A stretch of DNA of 32,096 nt from Muribaculaceae bacterium (GTDB lineage Bacteria > Bacteroidota > Bacteroidia > Bacteroidales > Muribaculaceae). The notes beneath the pieces were generated by a model. That model searched no databases. It worked only from the letters and a program-made list of their open reading frames with translations, and was not told the DNA's origin. Positions 8,289 through 17,336 of the stretch are shown here, in pieces. A program made the translations under genes and the position numbers. The stretch spans positions 1 to 32,096 of the forward strand of contig WGUO01000033.1 in assembly GCA_014867205.1 (NCBI GenBank), given 5' to 3'. How positions within the stretch are numbered: position 1 is the stretch's first letter; the number at the start of each line of letters is the position of its first letter.

Positions 8289-8857
8289 TTCATCTTTCGT
8301 TTATATCCGAATTCTCGCCATATCTCTTCCTTACAGTCAGCCTGCTGAAGCTCATATCTGGCCATTATGAAGAAAAGGTCTGACAAACGATTTATATATT
8401 TTAGAATAGCGTCAGGAACAGGATCAGCCTCATGTAGACGCCATAGCGCCCTCTCCGCTCTTCGAGCCGTCACCCTTGACTGATGAAGCAACGACGCAAA
8501 GGGTGTACCCCCCGGAAGTATAAAACTGTCTGCCCGTGTGCATTGCCTGTTGATTGCGTCTATACTCTCCTCAAGCGCCTCCACGAGATTCTCAGAAAGT
8601 CTATTAGGATTCTCTTCCCTCCTGTCGCTGCGTGTAGCCACAAGACTCATGGCTGTCATCAGATTCAACTGTATCTCTTTGAGCAGTCCCTGCCATTCAT
8701 GTGCCGACGAAAGCGACGTACGGAGTGTGCCTATCGCGACATTCAACTCGTCAATACAGCCGTTGGTCTCTATTCGGATGTCAGTTTTAGGCACTCGTAT
8801 GCCGCCATGAATGGCGGTTGTCCCCGCATCTCCGGTCCTTGTATAGATTCTATTCAT
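8285..8857 (-). CDS. pduO: Cob(I)alamin adenosyltransferase, PduO type
   Basis: Transfers the adenosyl group of ATP to cob(I)alamin or cob(I)yrinic acid a,c-diamide. The ATG at 8857 gives a 190-residue product starting MNRIYTRTGDAGTT, the ordinary PduO-family N terminus; a longer reading from 8920 adds residues overlapping cbiA in another frame. Other signatures are RIETNGCIDELN (28-39), FILPGG, a RRAERALWRL segment and YINRLSDLFF. It lies between cbiA and cbiP, the place where adenosylation occurs in the pathway, and overlaps both neighbours. Confidence 0.93.
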   Translation of the reverse strand: MNRIYTRTGDAGTTAIHGGIRVPKTDIRIETNGCIDELNVAIGTLRTSLSSAHEWQGLLKEIQLNLMTAMSLVATRSDRREENPNRLSENLVEALEESIDAINRQCTRADSFILPGGTPFASLLHQSRVTARRAERALWRLHEADPVPDAILKYINRLSDLFFIMARYELQQADCKEEIWREFGYKRKMK

Positions 8858-10124
8858 TTTCCCATAGTTTAAGGATATCGGTTTCTGCCCAATAGAGATG
8901 AGTATACCCGGCAAATACATTCATATAACGATATACCGGAGTGTCGACCTCTCTGCCCCTGATATCATATTGTCTTGCTACCGAAGGCAATCCCACGTAA
9001 CCCTTAACCTCGGAATAGTGGAACTCGTGACCGGCCAACTCAAAGTCACCGAACACCAACTTGCGGTAACCAAGCCTTAACCGGGCGTCAACCATCGAAG
9101 TCTTTAACGGCAAAATGCTACACATCTTATTCCCATCTATCTCTTCTGAAAGATAAATCATGCCACCACATTCGGCAAGAATCTTTCCTCCATTGTCAGC
9201 GTACTCCTTTATAGATCTCCTCATCGCGATATTATTTTCGAGTTCCTCCGCAAAGAGTTCTGGATAACCGCCGGGCAGATATACCATATCCGCCTCGGGA
9301 AGGACTGTGTCACGCAAAGGGGAGAAAAACACCACTTTCGCTCGAAAGGCCTCGATATTGACCGGATAAATGAAGTTAAAGGCCTCATCATGTGCCACCG
9401 CAACTGTCAAATCTCTTTTTGGTGGGAATGCCACATCTGTGTCCCTGTGTGTGATCGCCGTGACTTGAAGCAGTCTTTCTATATCAACTGTGCTTTCCAC
9501 CTCACAGGCAGTCGCCTCGACAAAACGCTCTATCTCAGCCATTGACTCAAGTGAGAGTCCGAGATGACGAGATGGTGTCTTTAACGCTTCGTTCTTTCTG
9601 ATGTAACCGAGACATGGCACTCCTGTCGCTCCGCAAGCCTCTTTCAGGAACGCATAGTGGTTGGCCGAAGCAACCCGATTGAAGATAACCCCAGCCACCC
9701 TCACATCGGGACAAAAACGAGTGAAGCCGTAAATGGTGGCTGCCACCGAATACGAGGTTGAGGCGGCATTAATAAGAAGCACCACGGGCACCTCCAGTTT
9801 TCGGGCAATGTCCGCCGCACTTCCCTTCATGCCGTCAAAGCCGTCAAACATACCCATTGCCCCTTCGATTATGCATACAGGAGATGTTGCGGAATAACGG
9901 TCAAAGAGATTTCTGACATATTGCTCCGAGGCCATGAACAGATCAAGATTCACGGAATCGTGACCGGATGCTATCCGGTGGTATTGCGTGTCAATGTAGT
10001 CGGGACCGCACTTGAATGGCTGTACCTCAACATCCTTATGGCGTAGTGCCCGCATCAGTCCGAGCGATAAGGTGGTCTTACCACTCCCCGAGGAAGCCGC
10101 CGCTATTACAAACGCACTTTTCAT
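8850..10124 (-). CDS. cbiA: Cobyrinate a,c-diamide synthase
   Basis: ATP- and glutamine-dependent amidase that forms cobyrinic acid a,c-diamide. The 424-residue product carries an N-terminal P-loop SSGSGKTT (11-18), followed by KCGPDYIDTQYH (38-49) and EGAMGMFDG, which are typical of CbiA/CobB. A C-terminal glutamine amidotransferase-like domain has VYLPGGYPELF (281-291) and the nucleophile Cys319 in LAECGGMIYL. The presence of separate CbiD, CbiG and CbiK places it in the anaerobic (early cobalt insertion) route. The start overlaps the stop of cbiJD by four bases (ATGA). Confidence 0.95.
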   Translation of the reverse strand: MKSAFVIAAASSGSGKTTLSLGLMRALRHKDVEVQPFKCGPDYIDTQYHRIASGHDSVNLDLFMASEQYVRNLFDRYSATSPVCIIEGAMGMFDGFDGMKGSAADIARKLEVPVVLLINAASTSYSVAATIYGFTRFCPDVRVAGVIFNRVASANHYAFLKEACGATGVPCLGYIRKNEALKTPSRHLGLSLESMAEIERFVEATACEVESTVDIERLLQVTAITHRDTDVAFPPKRDLTVAVAHDEAFNFIYPVNIEAFRAKVVFFSPLRDTVLPEADMVYLPGGYPELFAEELENNIAMRRSIKEYADNGGKILAECGGMIYLSEEIDGNKMCSILPLKTSMVDARLRLGYRKLVFGDFELAGHEFHYSEVKGYVGLPSVARQYDIRGREVDTPVYRYMNVFAGYTHLYWAETDILKLWENE

Positions 10125-11917
10125 GACTCTATTCTGCTTAAGATTCTACCGTCATCCGCTATAAGAACCGCATCAAGTTTGTTCGGAAATATTTCCGAAC
10201 AGTGCCGATGGCACTCTTTCAGGAGTCCAGGAAAGAATCGGGCCGAATCCTCCTCACTGAGAAGTCTCGGAAGTTCACGGGCCAGATTGAATGTCTCAAA
10301 TACCTCAAGGGCATCCCTCGAGCATCCGCTTTCTGCGGCGAGTTCCTTCAGGAATTCACGGTTTACTGTTATCTTATGGCTATGGGTATCCATGTTCCCC
10401 TCTGCAAGTTTTACCGCTTTGCCGAGCATAATTCCGATAGTCATTCTCGGCACATTCTTGTCGCGTCCAATCTCCATGATCTCGCCTATCGCATTGCCAT
10501 AATGTATGAATGCATGAGGCGGAAGGCCTGGAAACAGGTTCTTCATGAATCGTTCGCTTTTTCCTCCTGAATTTACTACTATCCTCTCGCACTTCATGGC
10601 AAGTGCCACATCCATCTCCTGACGAATACAGTCGATGAACGCCTCGTGCGAGAATGGCCGTATTATTCCTGTGGTGCCTATTATCGAAACGCCACCCACA
10701 ACTCCTACACGCGGATTAAACGTTTTTTCCGCAAGTTCCTCACCATTCTCAAGAGAGATTGTCACGTCAAGCCCACCGGCATATAAAGAGGATAGTTCCT
10801 CAGTCATATTTTTGCGTGGAGCAGGATTTATGGCCGGCTCCCCTACATCAAGTCCGAGACCTGGAAGTGTGACAGTGCCTATGCCCTCCCCTCCGAAAAA
10901 CCGGATGCCGGCATTCGGGGAATAAGTCACGGTGGCTGTAATCCGGCAGCCGTCTGTCACGTCAGGGTCATCGCCAGAAACCTTTATGACGGAAGCATTG
11001 GCAGAGTCATTAGATATCTCCACTGACTCAACAGGCATCTTCATTCTCTCGCCCTCTACAATCCGGAATGATATTTCCTTAACTTCCTCTCCCGTAAGCA
11101 GTCCTGTCAGTGCAGCCTTTGCGGCCGCTGTCGCACATGAGCCGGTTGTAAAACCGGTGTGCAGCGGATAGAACTCCGGTATTAACCGCTCAATCTCCAT
11201 CCGCAGACCATGCTTCCCCTCTACAGTAATAAAATTATCCGGCAACTTGGGCCTGCGAACCACAAACACCTTAATGCCCCTCGACATAGCGGCATCGACT
11301 TTTTCCTTGAATCCCCCGGTATCACCGCTCTCCTTTGTGATAATCGCGTCGGGATGCAACTCCTCAATCAGTGAATTAGTGTCATTTTCACGGTAGAAGA
11401 CAAGGCGAGACTCAGGGAAACATGTCTCTGCCGCCTTATCAATGGACTCGTCACGGTTAAGTATCCGGAACCATGTGTCATGCTTTTCCCAGAATTTTTT
11501 CAGTTTCGGGATAGTCTGGACACCTGTCAGCGCAAGGAGCCGATTAATCCCACGCTCTGTCATTTTGGATATCGCGTCATCATAACTGTCACACCAGATT
11601 ATACCCGGTCGATCAATCTCAAAGTAGTGTCTTTCCAGCCTAACAACCGGTATTGACAGAAAATCGGCGACCTCAGATATAGTCGCGTGGAGATGCTCGG
11701 CAAACGGATGGGCGGCATCTACGATGACTCTCACTTCATTATTCCTACAGAACTCTATCATCGCATTCTTGCTCAGGACTCCACATATGTGTTCTCCATG
11801 AGCACATTCTACCTGTTGGAGAGGACTTCGTGTTGAATAAACATATCGGCCCTCTCCCTCATCAAGAGTCTTTACGGCAACGCGACCCTCAGTAGTGCCC
11901 CCGAAAACGAGTATCAT
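10121..11917 (-). CDS. cbiJ-cbiD: Fused precorrin-6A reductase (CbiJ/CobK) and cobalt-precorrin-5B C1-methyltransferase (CbiD)
   Basis: A 598-residue two-domain protein. Residues 1 to about 245 are CbiJ/CobK: FGGTTEGR near the N terminus, VIVDAAHPFAEH around 64-75 and TKESGDTGGFKEK at 194-206. From about 250 onward is CbiD, recognised by LHTGFTTGSCATAAAKAA (252-269), INPAPRKNM and VNSGGKSERF. CbiD methylates C1 of cobalt-precorrin-5B and CbiJ then reduces cobalt-precorrin-6A, so the fusion joins consecutive steps. Four-base overlaps couple it to cbiGF and cbiA. Confidence 0.95.
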   Translation of the reverse strand: MILVFGGTTEGRVAVKTLDEGEGRYVYSTRSPLQQVECAHGEHICGVLSKNAMIEFCRNNEVRVIVDAAHPFAEHLHATISEVADFLSIPVVRLERHYFEIDRPGIIWCDSYDDAISKMTERGINRLLALTGVQTIPKLKKFWEKHDTWFRILNRDESIDKAAETCFPESRLVFYRENDTNSLIEELHPDAIITKESGDTGGFKEKVDAAMSRGIKVFVVRRPKLPDNFITVEGKHGLRMEIERLIPEFYPLHTGFTTGSCATAAAKAALTGLLTGEEVKEISFRIVEGERMKMPVESVEISNDSANASVIKVSGDDPDVTDGCRITATVTYSPNAGIRFFGGEGIGTVTLPGLGLDVGEPAINPAPRKNMTEELSSLYAGGLDVTISLENGEELAEKTFNPRVGVVGGVSIIGTTGIIRPFSHEAFIDCIRQEMDVALAMKCERIVVNSGGKSERFMKNLFPGLPPHAFIHYGNAIGEIMEIGRDKNVPRMTIGIMLGKAVKLAEGNMDTHSHKITVNREFLKELAAESGCSRDALEVFETFNLARELPRLLSEEDSARFFPGLLKECHRHCSEIFPNKLDAVLIADDGRILSRIES

Positions 11918-13683
11918 TTTCTGAACATGTGTTTGAAACTGTCATTATAAAGGTGTGACAGGCCCTCGCGGTTATCTATGGCGTCTCCGACTACCAGCAG
12001 TGTTGTCAGCGTCAGGTTATTATCATGGACAATGTTGGCGAGATCCCTCAGCACGCCGCGATATATTTTCTCCTCTTTCCATGTCAGCTTATAGCACGCC
12101 GCCACCGGCGTCTCGGGCGGATAGGCCATCAGAAGTTCCCGCTGTACCTCATCTACTATTCCGGCACTGAGATAGATACACATCGTGCTCTGCGAGGCGG
12201 CCAACTTATGCAACTGTTCTTTCTCAGGCATTGGGGTACGACCCTCACCACGCGTGAGTATGATGGTCTGCACCTTCTCCGGAATCGTAAACTGAGAGCG
12301 CAGGGCTGCGGCAGCCGCCTGGAATGATGATATTCCGGGTGTGATATGATAAGACATGCCATATCTGTCGAAAAATGCCATCTGCTCCTGTATGGCTCCG
12401 TAGATGCAGGGATCACCGGTATGAAGACGCACCACAAGACGGTCGCGGTCATAGAACTCCTTCATCAGTGCGAACTGCTCCTCAAGGTTCATCGAGGCTG
12501 AACTACTCACCACACATCCCGGCTTGGCACAGAAAGTAAGTTCCTTCGGAACAAGACTCCCTGCATAGAGTATCAGGTCTGCCCTCTCAAGGAATTTGCG
12601 TCCACGCACCGAAACGAGATCCGGGTCACCCGGCCCGGCACCGACTATCTCGATGTGTCCGCCTCGCAATGCACCGCGGTCAAACGAGACTGCAAATGTA
12701 AAATCAGCACCGTCGCCAAGTTTGCCCTTCTGTTTCTCAAGTATCAGAGGTCCACCGCCCGACGCCATTATCGCGCAACTCTCGGCAACCCCGGCGACAC
12801 CTGTAACCTGGCGCACTTTCTCCGACGGATTGGGCACCCGGATATCCTTTAATTCCTCGGCGGTATAGATATTGCAGTAGCGCACGTTTCTCCAACCGGC
12901 CAGTTTCTCGACCAATGCCTCCTCCCTCTTGATGTCAATCGTGGCTACTTTATTGACAGATGCAGGAGAGATATTGTTATCAATAAGGCATTTTTCGATG
13001 TATTCCGGTATTCCTTCCGGGTCACATTCCCTACGGCATCCGACACCGAGATTCAGAATACGGGGTCGAAAATAGAGGACGGGACACTGAGGATGATAGA
13101 TATATGGAGTAACCGCAATCACCAGTGCACACCCTGCCGACTGCTCGATATCTTTTATCAATCTGACATTCGATGGAAGAGAGGACTCAAGCATATCCGT
13201 ACCATTATCACGTACGTCAAGCAGTAGGCCTACCTGCTCGCCATTTACCAGGGTCGCAATTGCATGGTTCATTTCCGTGTGCCCGGCCTCACATATCCAG
13301 TCAAACCGCGCCGCAAGAGTGTCAAGAGCCCAATAACCGGTATTGTCGCTCTGCGTGGTTATCACCGGATTCGCGCCTAAAACGCGTGCCAGTTCCGAAC
13401 ATAGTTCATTGGCTCCTCCGACATGGCCCGAAAGAACAGAAATCACATTCCGGCCAATGCTGTCAACACATACAACTGCCGGATCAGTATGTTTGTCACG
13501 GATATAAGGGGCTATCATTCTCACACAGACGCCAAGCGCCCCCACAAATATCAGCGCGGAACTATCCCGGAATAAGTCCCCATTGAAATCCTTAACTGGT
13601 ATTAACCGGCAGTCATCATGTTCTGACTTTATCCGGTCGGCAACTTTTTTCCCTGCCTCGTTCAGATATATTATTTGCTTCAT
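11914..13683 (-). CDS. cbiG-cbiF: Fused cobalt-precorrin-5A hydrolase (CbiG) and cobalt-precorrin-4 C11-methyltransferase (CbiF)
   Basis: A 589-residue fusion. Residues 1 to about 340 are CbiG: VGALGVCVRMIAPYIRDK (47-64) with SVLSGHVGGANEL (82-94) form the central region, and LNLGVGCRREC (210-220) starts the C-terminal part. Residues about 343-589 are a tetrapyrrole methylase of CbiF/CobM type, with HIEIVGAGPGDPDLVSVRG (343-361), LYAGSLVP and RLHTGDPCIYGA. CbiF makes cobalt-precorrin-5A, which CbiG opens with loss of the two-carbon fragment, so the fused domains act in sequence. CbiG marks the anaerobic pathway. Confidence 0.95.
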   Translation of the reverse strand: MKQIIYLNEAGKKVADRIKSEHDDCRLIPVKDFNGDLFRDSSALIFVGALGVCVRMIAPYIRDKHTDPAVVCVDSIGRNVISVLSGHVGGANELCSELARVLGANPVITTQSDNTGYWALDTLAARFDWICEAGHTEMNHAIATLVNGEQVGLLLDVRDNGTDMLESSLPSNVRLIKDIEQSAGCALVIAVTPYIYHPQCPVLYFRPRILNLGVGCRRECDPEGIPEYIEKCLIDNNISPASVNKVATIDIKREEALVEKLAGWRNVRYCNIYTAEELKDIRVPNPSEKVRQVTGVAGVAESCAIMASGGGPLILEKQKGKLGDGADFTFAVSFDRGALRGGHIEIVGAGPGDPDLVSVRGRKFLERADLILYAGSLVPKELTFCAKPGCVVSSSASMNLEEQFALMKEFYDRDRLVVRLHTGDPCIYGAIQEQMAFFDRYGMSYHITPGISSFQAAAAALRSQFTIPEKVQTIILTRGEGRTPMPEKEQLHKLAASQSTMCIYLSAGIVDEVQRELLMAYPPETPVAACYKLTWKEEKIYRGVLRDLANIVHDNNLTLTTLLVVGDAIDNREGLSHLYNDSFKHMFRK

Positions 13684-14867
13684 ATTGCTTTCATTATCAT
13701 TATAGGATTATAGGAATCCAGGTGAAGACGATGTGTTGCAGAAATGTATCTTCCACATTTCTGTACTGCCTCAGAAAAGGCCCGGCAACTATCCTCGCTC
13801 ACCGAGTTAAACACGACGCATCCACCCGGCTTCAAATGCTGAAATATCCGCGCCACCATCTCCTCAAGCCTTCCGCCGTGCCCACCGATGAAAACGGCAT
13901 CAGGCGCAGGGTATGAGTCAAGGTCACATGCCATGAAATCTGCAATCACACTTTCAATACCCGGCACGCCAAACCGTCGGCTGTTCTCCTCTATAAGCCG
14001 GCGTGATTCCTCACGCCGCTCAAAGGCCACAACATCAAGTTCCGGGAACTGAAGTCTGGCCTCAATTGACACAGAACCTGTGCAGAATCCTACATCCCAC
14101 ATCACCGATTTGCCGAACAGGTCAAGCATTGCGAGCGAAACGAGTCTGATCGGCATTTTGGTAATCATATTCGCCCTACCCTCGAGATGGCTGAACAGTT
14201 CCTCCGGTATTCCGAAGAATCTTTCTCTTCGCCCGGTCATAAGGAGAATCACACAATTGGGATTCCTAAACTCTGTATGCGCAGCCTCAGACAAGGAGAG
14301 CGTTCTGATTGTTTCCATGGAATTGCCGAGACACTCCCCTATTGACATTTTGTAGTTGTCATATCCATAGTCCAACATACGGCGCGCAATCTCCGTAGGT
14401 CCTTTCTTGCGATCTGTAAGTATACCGATCAACCGCTGATCGCGCATCAACGCGACATCAAGGTTCTTCCAGGGGCGCCCGGTGACTGATACGGAAACCA
14501 TGTCAGCATAGGGGAGGCTCAGCCGGTGTGACAGCATCTGAAGCGAGTTGAACGCCGGATATACTTCAATGGCGGCATCAGGAAACTCTCTCTGCAGCGT
14601 CACAGCATAACCATAAAAGAGGGGATCGCCCGACGCAAACACGATGATATCGTCATAATGAAGATATTCCGAAAATACATTTTCAAGAGGTACGGTTATA
14701 TCTATCCACACGGCATTAGCGGGAAACAGATGTTGGACAATCTCGTGGTGCCTCTTGCCTCCGGAAAACACCTTCCCGGCCTTGAGAATGCTCGTCACAG
14801 CGGGAGGAAACCACTGCTCGCGGCTATCAGTGAGTCCTATTACGGTAAATTTTCTATCAGACATCAC
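13680..14867 (-). CDS. cbiE-cbiT: Fused cobalt-precorrin-7 C5-methyltransferase (CbiE) and C15-methyltransferase/decarboxylase (CbiT)
   Basis: A CobL-type protein of 395 residues. The N-terminal half (to about residue 215) is a tetrapyrrole methylase with FASGDPLFYGYA (77-88) and SVTGRPW (127-133). The C-terminal half (from about 233) is a SAM-dependent methyltransferase: ITKMPIR replaces the more usual TKxEVR, and the SAM loop is WDVGFCTGSVSIEA (257-270), where the common form is GAGTGS. A second in-frame ATG at 14864 is also possible. The gene overlaps cbiHC by 11 bases and cbiGF by four. The fusion catalyses methylation at C5 and C15 and removal of the ring-C acetate carboxylate. Confidence 0.94.
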   Translation of the reverse strand: MMSDRKFTVIGLTDSREQWFPPAVTSILKAGKVFSGGKRHHEIVQHLFPANAVWIDITVPLENVFSEYLHYDDIIVFASGDPLFYGYAVTLQREFPDAAIEVYPAFNSLQMLSHRLSLPYADMVSVSVTGRPWKNLDVALMRDQRLIGILTDRKKGPTEIARRMLDYGYDNYKMSIGECLGNSMETIRTLSLSEAAHTEFRNPNCVILLMTGRRERFFGIPEELFSHLEGRANMITKMPIRLVSLAMLDLFGKSVMWDVGFCTGSVSIEARLQFPELDVVAFERREESRRLIEENSRRFGVPGIESVIADFMACDLDSYPAPDAVFIGGHGGRLEEMVARIFQHLKPGGCVVFNSVSEDSCRAFSEAVQKCGRYISATHRLHLDSYNPIMIMKAI

Positions 14868-16260
14868 GACCCGGTTTTAACAGTTCAGCATCAGGCCAGC
14901 ACAATATTGAGTTGACCAATGTGGCAGCGAGATTACTTCCACCCTTGCGTCCCTCCACTATTATCTTGGGAATATCCTTGAAAGGCTTCACCATATGCTT
15001 GCTCTCGCAGACATGCACAAAACCCACCGGTGCGGCTACGATTCCACAGGGTTTCGCCTTGCCGAGCCTTATAAGTGAGCACAGTTCCATGAGTGCCGTC
15101 GGAGCGTTGCCGAACACGTATAAGGCATCGGGATGCTCCTGAGCTGCCAGCCGGATGCCTGCCTGTGTCCTTGTGATTCCTTTATCTTTGGCAAGTTCAA
15201 TCGTCTCGGGTCTGTTCAGATAACATTTCACCTGAATACCTAAACGTTCAAGAGCTCCTTTCCTGATTCCCGATGCAGCCATTGTCACATCTGTCACTAT
15301 GGTCCGTACACCACCTTCGGTCAAGGAGGTATAGACCCTCCTGACAGCATCTTCATCGACAGTAAGTATCTTCTCCATATCGAAGTCTGCGGTGGTGTGT
15401 ATCGCGTGCAGGAGAGGCCATTTTACACCAAGAGGAATATCGGGATCGGCAAGTTCGCGCTCTATGGTCCTGAAACTTTCTATCATTATGGACTGGCCGG
15501 GGCGATTCCCATCAGTATCACTGCCCGAATAATAGCCTCGTGGGGTAATGATCTTGTCTTTCCAGCGGTATGACTGGGAATTTCCTATTATCACAACCGT
15601 GAACATGTCCACATCCTCCGGATCGAATTCGGCGAGCGTTGTCTCCTTTACCTGTTCACCGTCGCGACCGGCCTGTCGAACGTATCCGACTGGTGTCTCA
15701 CCATTGCGAACCTCAAGAAACAGTTCCTTGAGGCGGTAAAGTTCCCAGTATCGACCTGTACTCTTCGGATTATACACCGCCGTGACAAAATCGGCATCGG
15801 CCGCGGCCTTGATTCTCTTTTCAATGACAGCCCACGGAGTCATAAGGTCGCTCAATGATATGACACAGAAATCATGACCTATAGGGGCACCAAGAAGTGA
15901 GGCGGCCTTCTGGAAGGCACTGATGCCGGGAATCACCTCGACATCGACCCCAATACCCCTCTCTCTGAGCATTTCATATACCAGAGGCGCCATGCCGTAT
16001 ATTCCCGAGTCTCCTGAACTGATGACACACACATCCCTTCCACTCTCGGCTATCTCAAGCGCCTTCTCAATTCGCTTGCACTCCTGTTTCATGCCGTTCT
16101 TCACTATCTCAGCATTCTCCTTCAGCAGATGCGAGATAAAAGGTATGTAACAGTTATAACCCACCACAATGTCAGCGCCCCTTAACGCCTCGACCGCACG
16201 CAAGGTCATATCCCCCTCATGTCCCGGTCCGATACCTATTACCGTTATCTTATTTCTCAT
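14857..16260 (-). CDS. cbiH-cbiC: Fused cobalt-factor III C17-methyltransferase (CbiH) and cobalt-precorrin-8 methylmutase (CbiC)
   Basis: A 467-residue fusion of two non-consecutive enzymes. Residues 1 to about 243 are CbiH/CobJ: VIGIGPGHEGDMT (7-19), SSGDSGIYGMAP (81-92), VIPGISAFQKAASLLGAP (109-126) and TAVYNPKSTGR (160-170). From about 257 onward is CbiC/CobH, with the likely catalytic His288 in HAIHTTADFD and later TDVTMAASGI and APVGFVHVCESK. CbiH contracts the ring by methylating C17; CbiC moves the C11 methyl group to C12, giving cobyrinic acid. The start overlaps the upstream ApgM-like gene by 11 bases. CbiL, which normally acts just before CbiH, is not in the window. Confidence 0.95.
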   Translation of the reverse strand: MRNKITVIGIGPGHEGDMTLRAVEALRGADIVVGYNCYIPFISHLLKENAEIVKNGMKQECKRIEKALEIAESGRDVCVISSGDSGIYGMAPLVYEMLRERGIGVDVEVIPGISAFQKAASLLGAPIGHDFCVISLSDLMTPWAVIEKRIKAAADADFVTAVYNPKSTGRYWELYRLKELFLEVRNGETPVGYVRQAGRDGEQVKETTLAEFDPEDVDMFTVVIIGNSQSYRWKDKIITPRGYYSGSDTDGNRPGQSIMIESFRTIERELADPDIPLGVKWPLLHAIHTTADFDMEKILTVDEDAVRRVYTSLTEGGVRTIVTDVTMAASGIRKGALERLGIQVKCYLNRPETIELAKDKGITRTQAGIRLAAQEHPDALYVFGNAPTALMELCSLIRLGKAKPCGIVAAPVGFVHVCESKHMVKPFKDIPKIIVEGRKGGSNLAATLVNSILCWPDAELLKPGRDV

Positions 16261-17311
16261 GGTCTTTGGTCTTGTTTCTTATTTTGAATTGTGTCACCTC
16301 CACAGGCCAGTCAAGATGCCTCCCGCTTATCGAGGATGTGACGTGATCCGCCTGCACAGTAACGTCGACATTTATTTCTTCTCTCAGCAGTGGTGTCAGA
16401 ATCTGACGGTCAATATCCTCAAGAATCCTGACTTTCTTCAGGCTATTCCTCTGATGGGAAGCCTCGTCGGGGGCCTCCACATGCAGCAGCACAAAGTCAT
16501 GCTCACGCAGGGCTCTCATTGCCGCATTATATTTGGCCTGATAATCGGTATCTTCGTCACCGGTGGCACCCTCTACCTCGTATACCGTCATTCCCACCGC
16601 GCGTCCTATTCCTTTCATTATATTGACTCCGGCTATAACCGCACCCTCGGTTTGCCGCGGAAACTGCATGGGGCGCCCCGGGGCCCACAGGGATATGCCG
16701 TTTGCCTTGTGGCCGGCAAGCACCTTAGCTGATTGTATGATGATATCATTGAGAGTACCGGCAAGCGCAGTGTCATCAGACGATACAAACAATTCGGACA
16801 ATGTGCGCCCAATAAGGGTATGGGTTGGGGTGGCTGCCACATTGGCATTGCAGTCACGCAGAATCAGCAGCGTGCGAAAATCACCCGTGCCATGAAATTC
16901 CATCTTCCCGGTGCCAAAATTTGTATTTAGCAAATCAATAATTTGCGCACATTCCTCTGCTGAAATTCCTGCGCCGCTGTGTGAGGTGACGACACCGTTC
17001 CTATGGCTTATAAGGTTACAACGCAGACACAGATCCGCCTCACTGACCGGGACGCCGGCACCCAGAGCCTCAAACCATGCTCTCGATGAACAACCGGCCT
17101 GAAGGTCATAACCCAGGATTCTGAGCACGGCGACTTCGGTGCCCGCGACACATCCCGGCGGTATTGTGGTCCGGCGAGATACCACGCCATGCTGCCGCAT
17201 ATACCTTAAGGCAGGCATATGCGCATGATAAGATGGTGTTTGGCCCCCGAAAGCCGGAATCGGCTCATCGTCCATGCCGTCTATAATTATCAACAGGCGT
17301 TTCATATTCAC
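16250..17311 (-). CDS. ApgM/COG3635-family phosphotransferase, candidate threonine kinase for B12 synthesis
   Basis: A 353-residue alkaline-phosphatase-superfamily protein related to cofactor-independent phosphoglycerate mutase of archaeal type. The metal-binding framework is present: Asp11 in IIDGMDD, RCNLISHRNG (97-106), HVEAPDEASH with Asp282, Glu283 and His286, ADH with Asp322 and His323, and His332. The nucleophile loop reads PPGCVAGTEVAVLRILGYD, with Thr58-Glu59 where PGSD is usual. It sits inside the B12 operon, overlapping cbiHC. Some family members are known or predicted to replace homoserine kinase, and CobD needs L-threonine phosphate while no PduX is present. A threonine kinase role is therefore a reasonable inference, but a phosphatase or mutase cannot be excluded. 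The alternative start 17305 loses two residues. Confidence 0.75.
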   Translation of the reverse strand: MNMKRLLIIIDGMDDEPIPAFGGQTPSYHAHMPALRYMRQHGVVSRRTTIPPGCVAGTEVAVLRILGYDLQAGCSSRAWFEALGAGVPVSEADLCLRCNLISHRNGVVTSHSGAGISAEECAQIIDLLNTNFGTGKMEFHGTGDFRTLLILRDCNANVAATPTHTLIGRTLSELFVSSDDTALAGTLNDIIIQSAKVLAGHKANGISLWAPGRPMQFPRQTEGAVIAGVNIMKGIGRAVGMTVYEVEGATGDEDTDYQAKYNAAMRALREHDFVLLHVEAPDEASHQRNSLKKVRILEDIDRQILTPLLREEINVDVTVQADHVTSSISGRHLDWPVEVTQFKIRNKTKDHEK

Positions 17312-17336
17312 ATGGCAATAATGCGGATCTGACAGT

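Noticed and set aside
16169..16732. A 187-codon open frame on the plus strand
   Set aside because: It is antisense to the ApgM-like and cbiHC genes, which carry clear family motifs.
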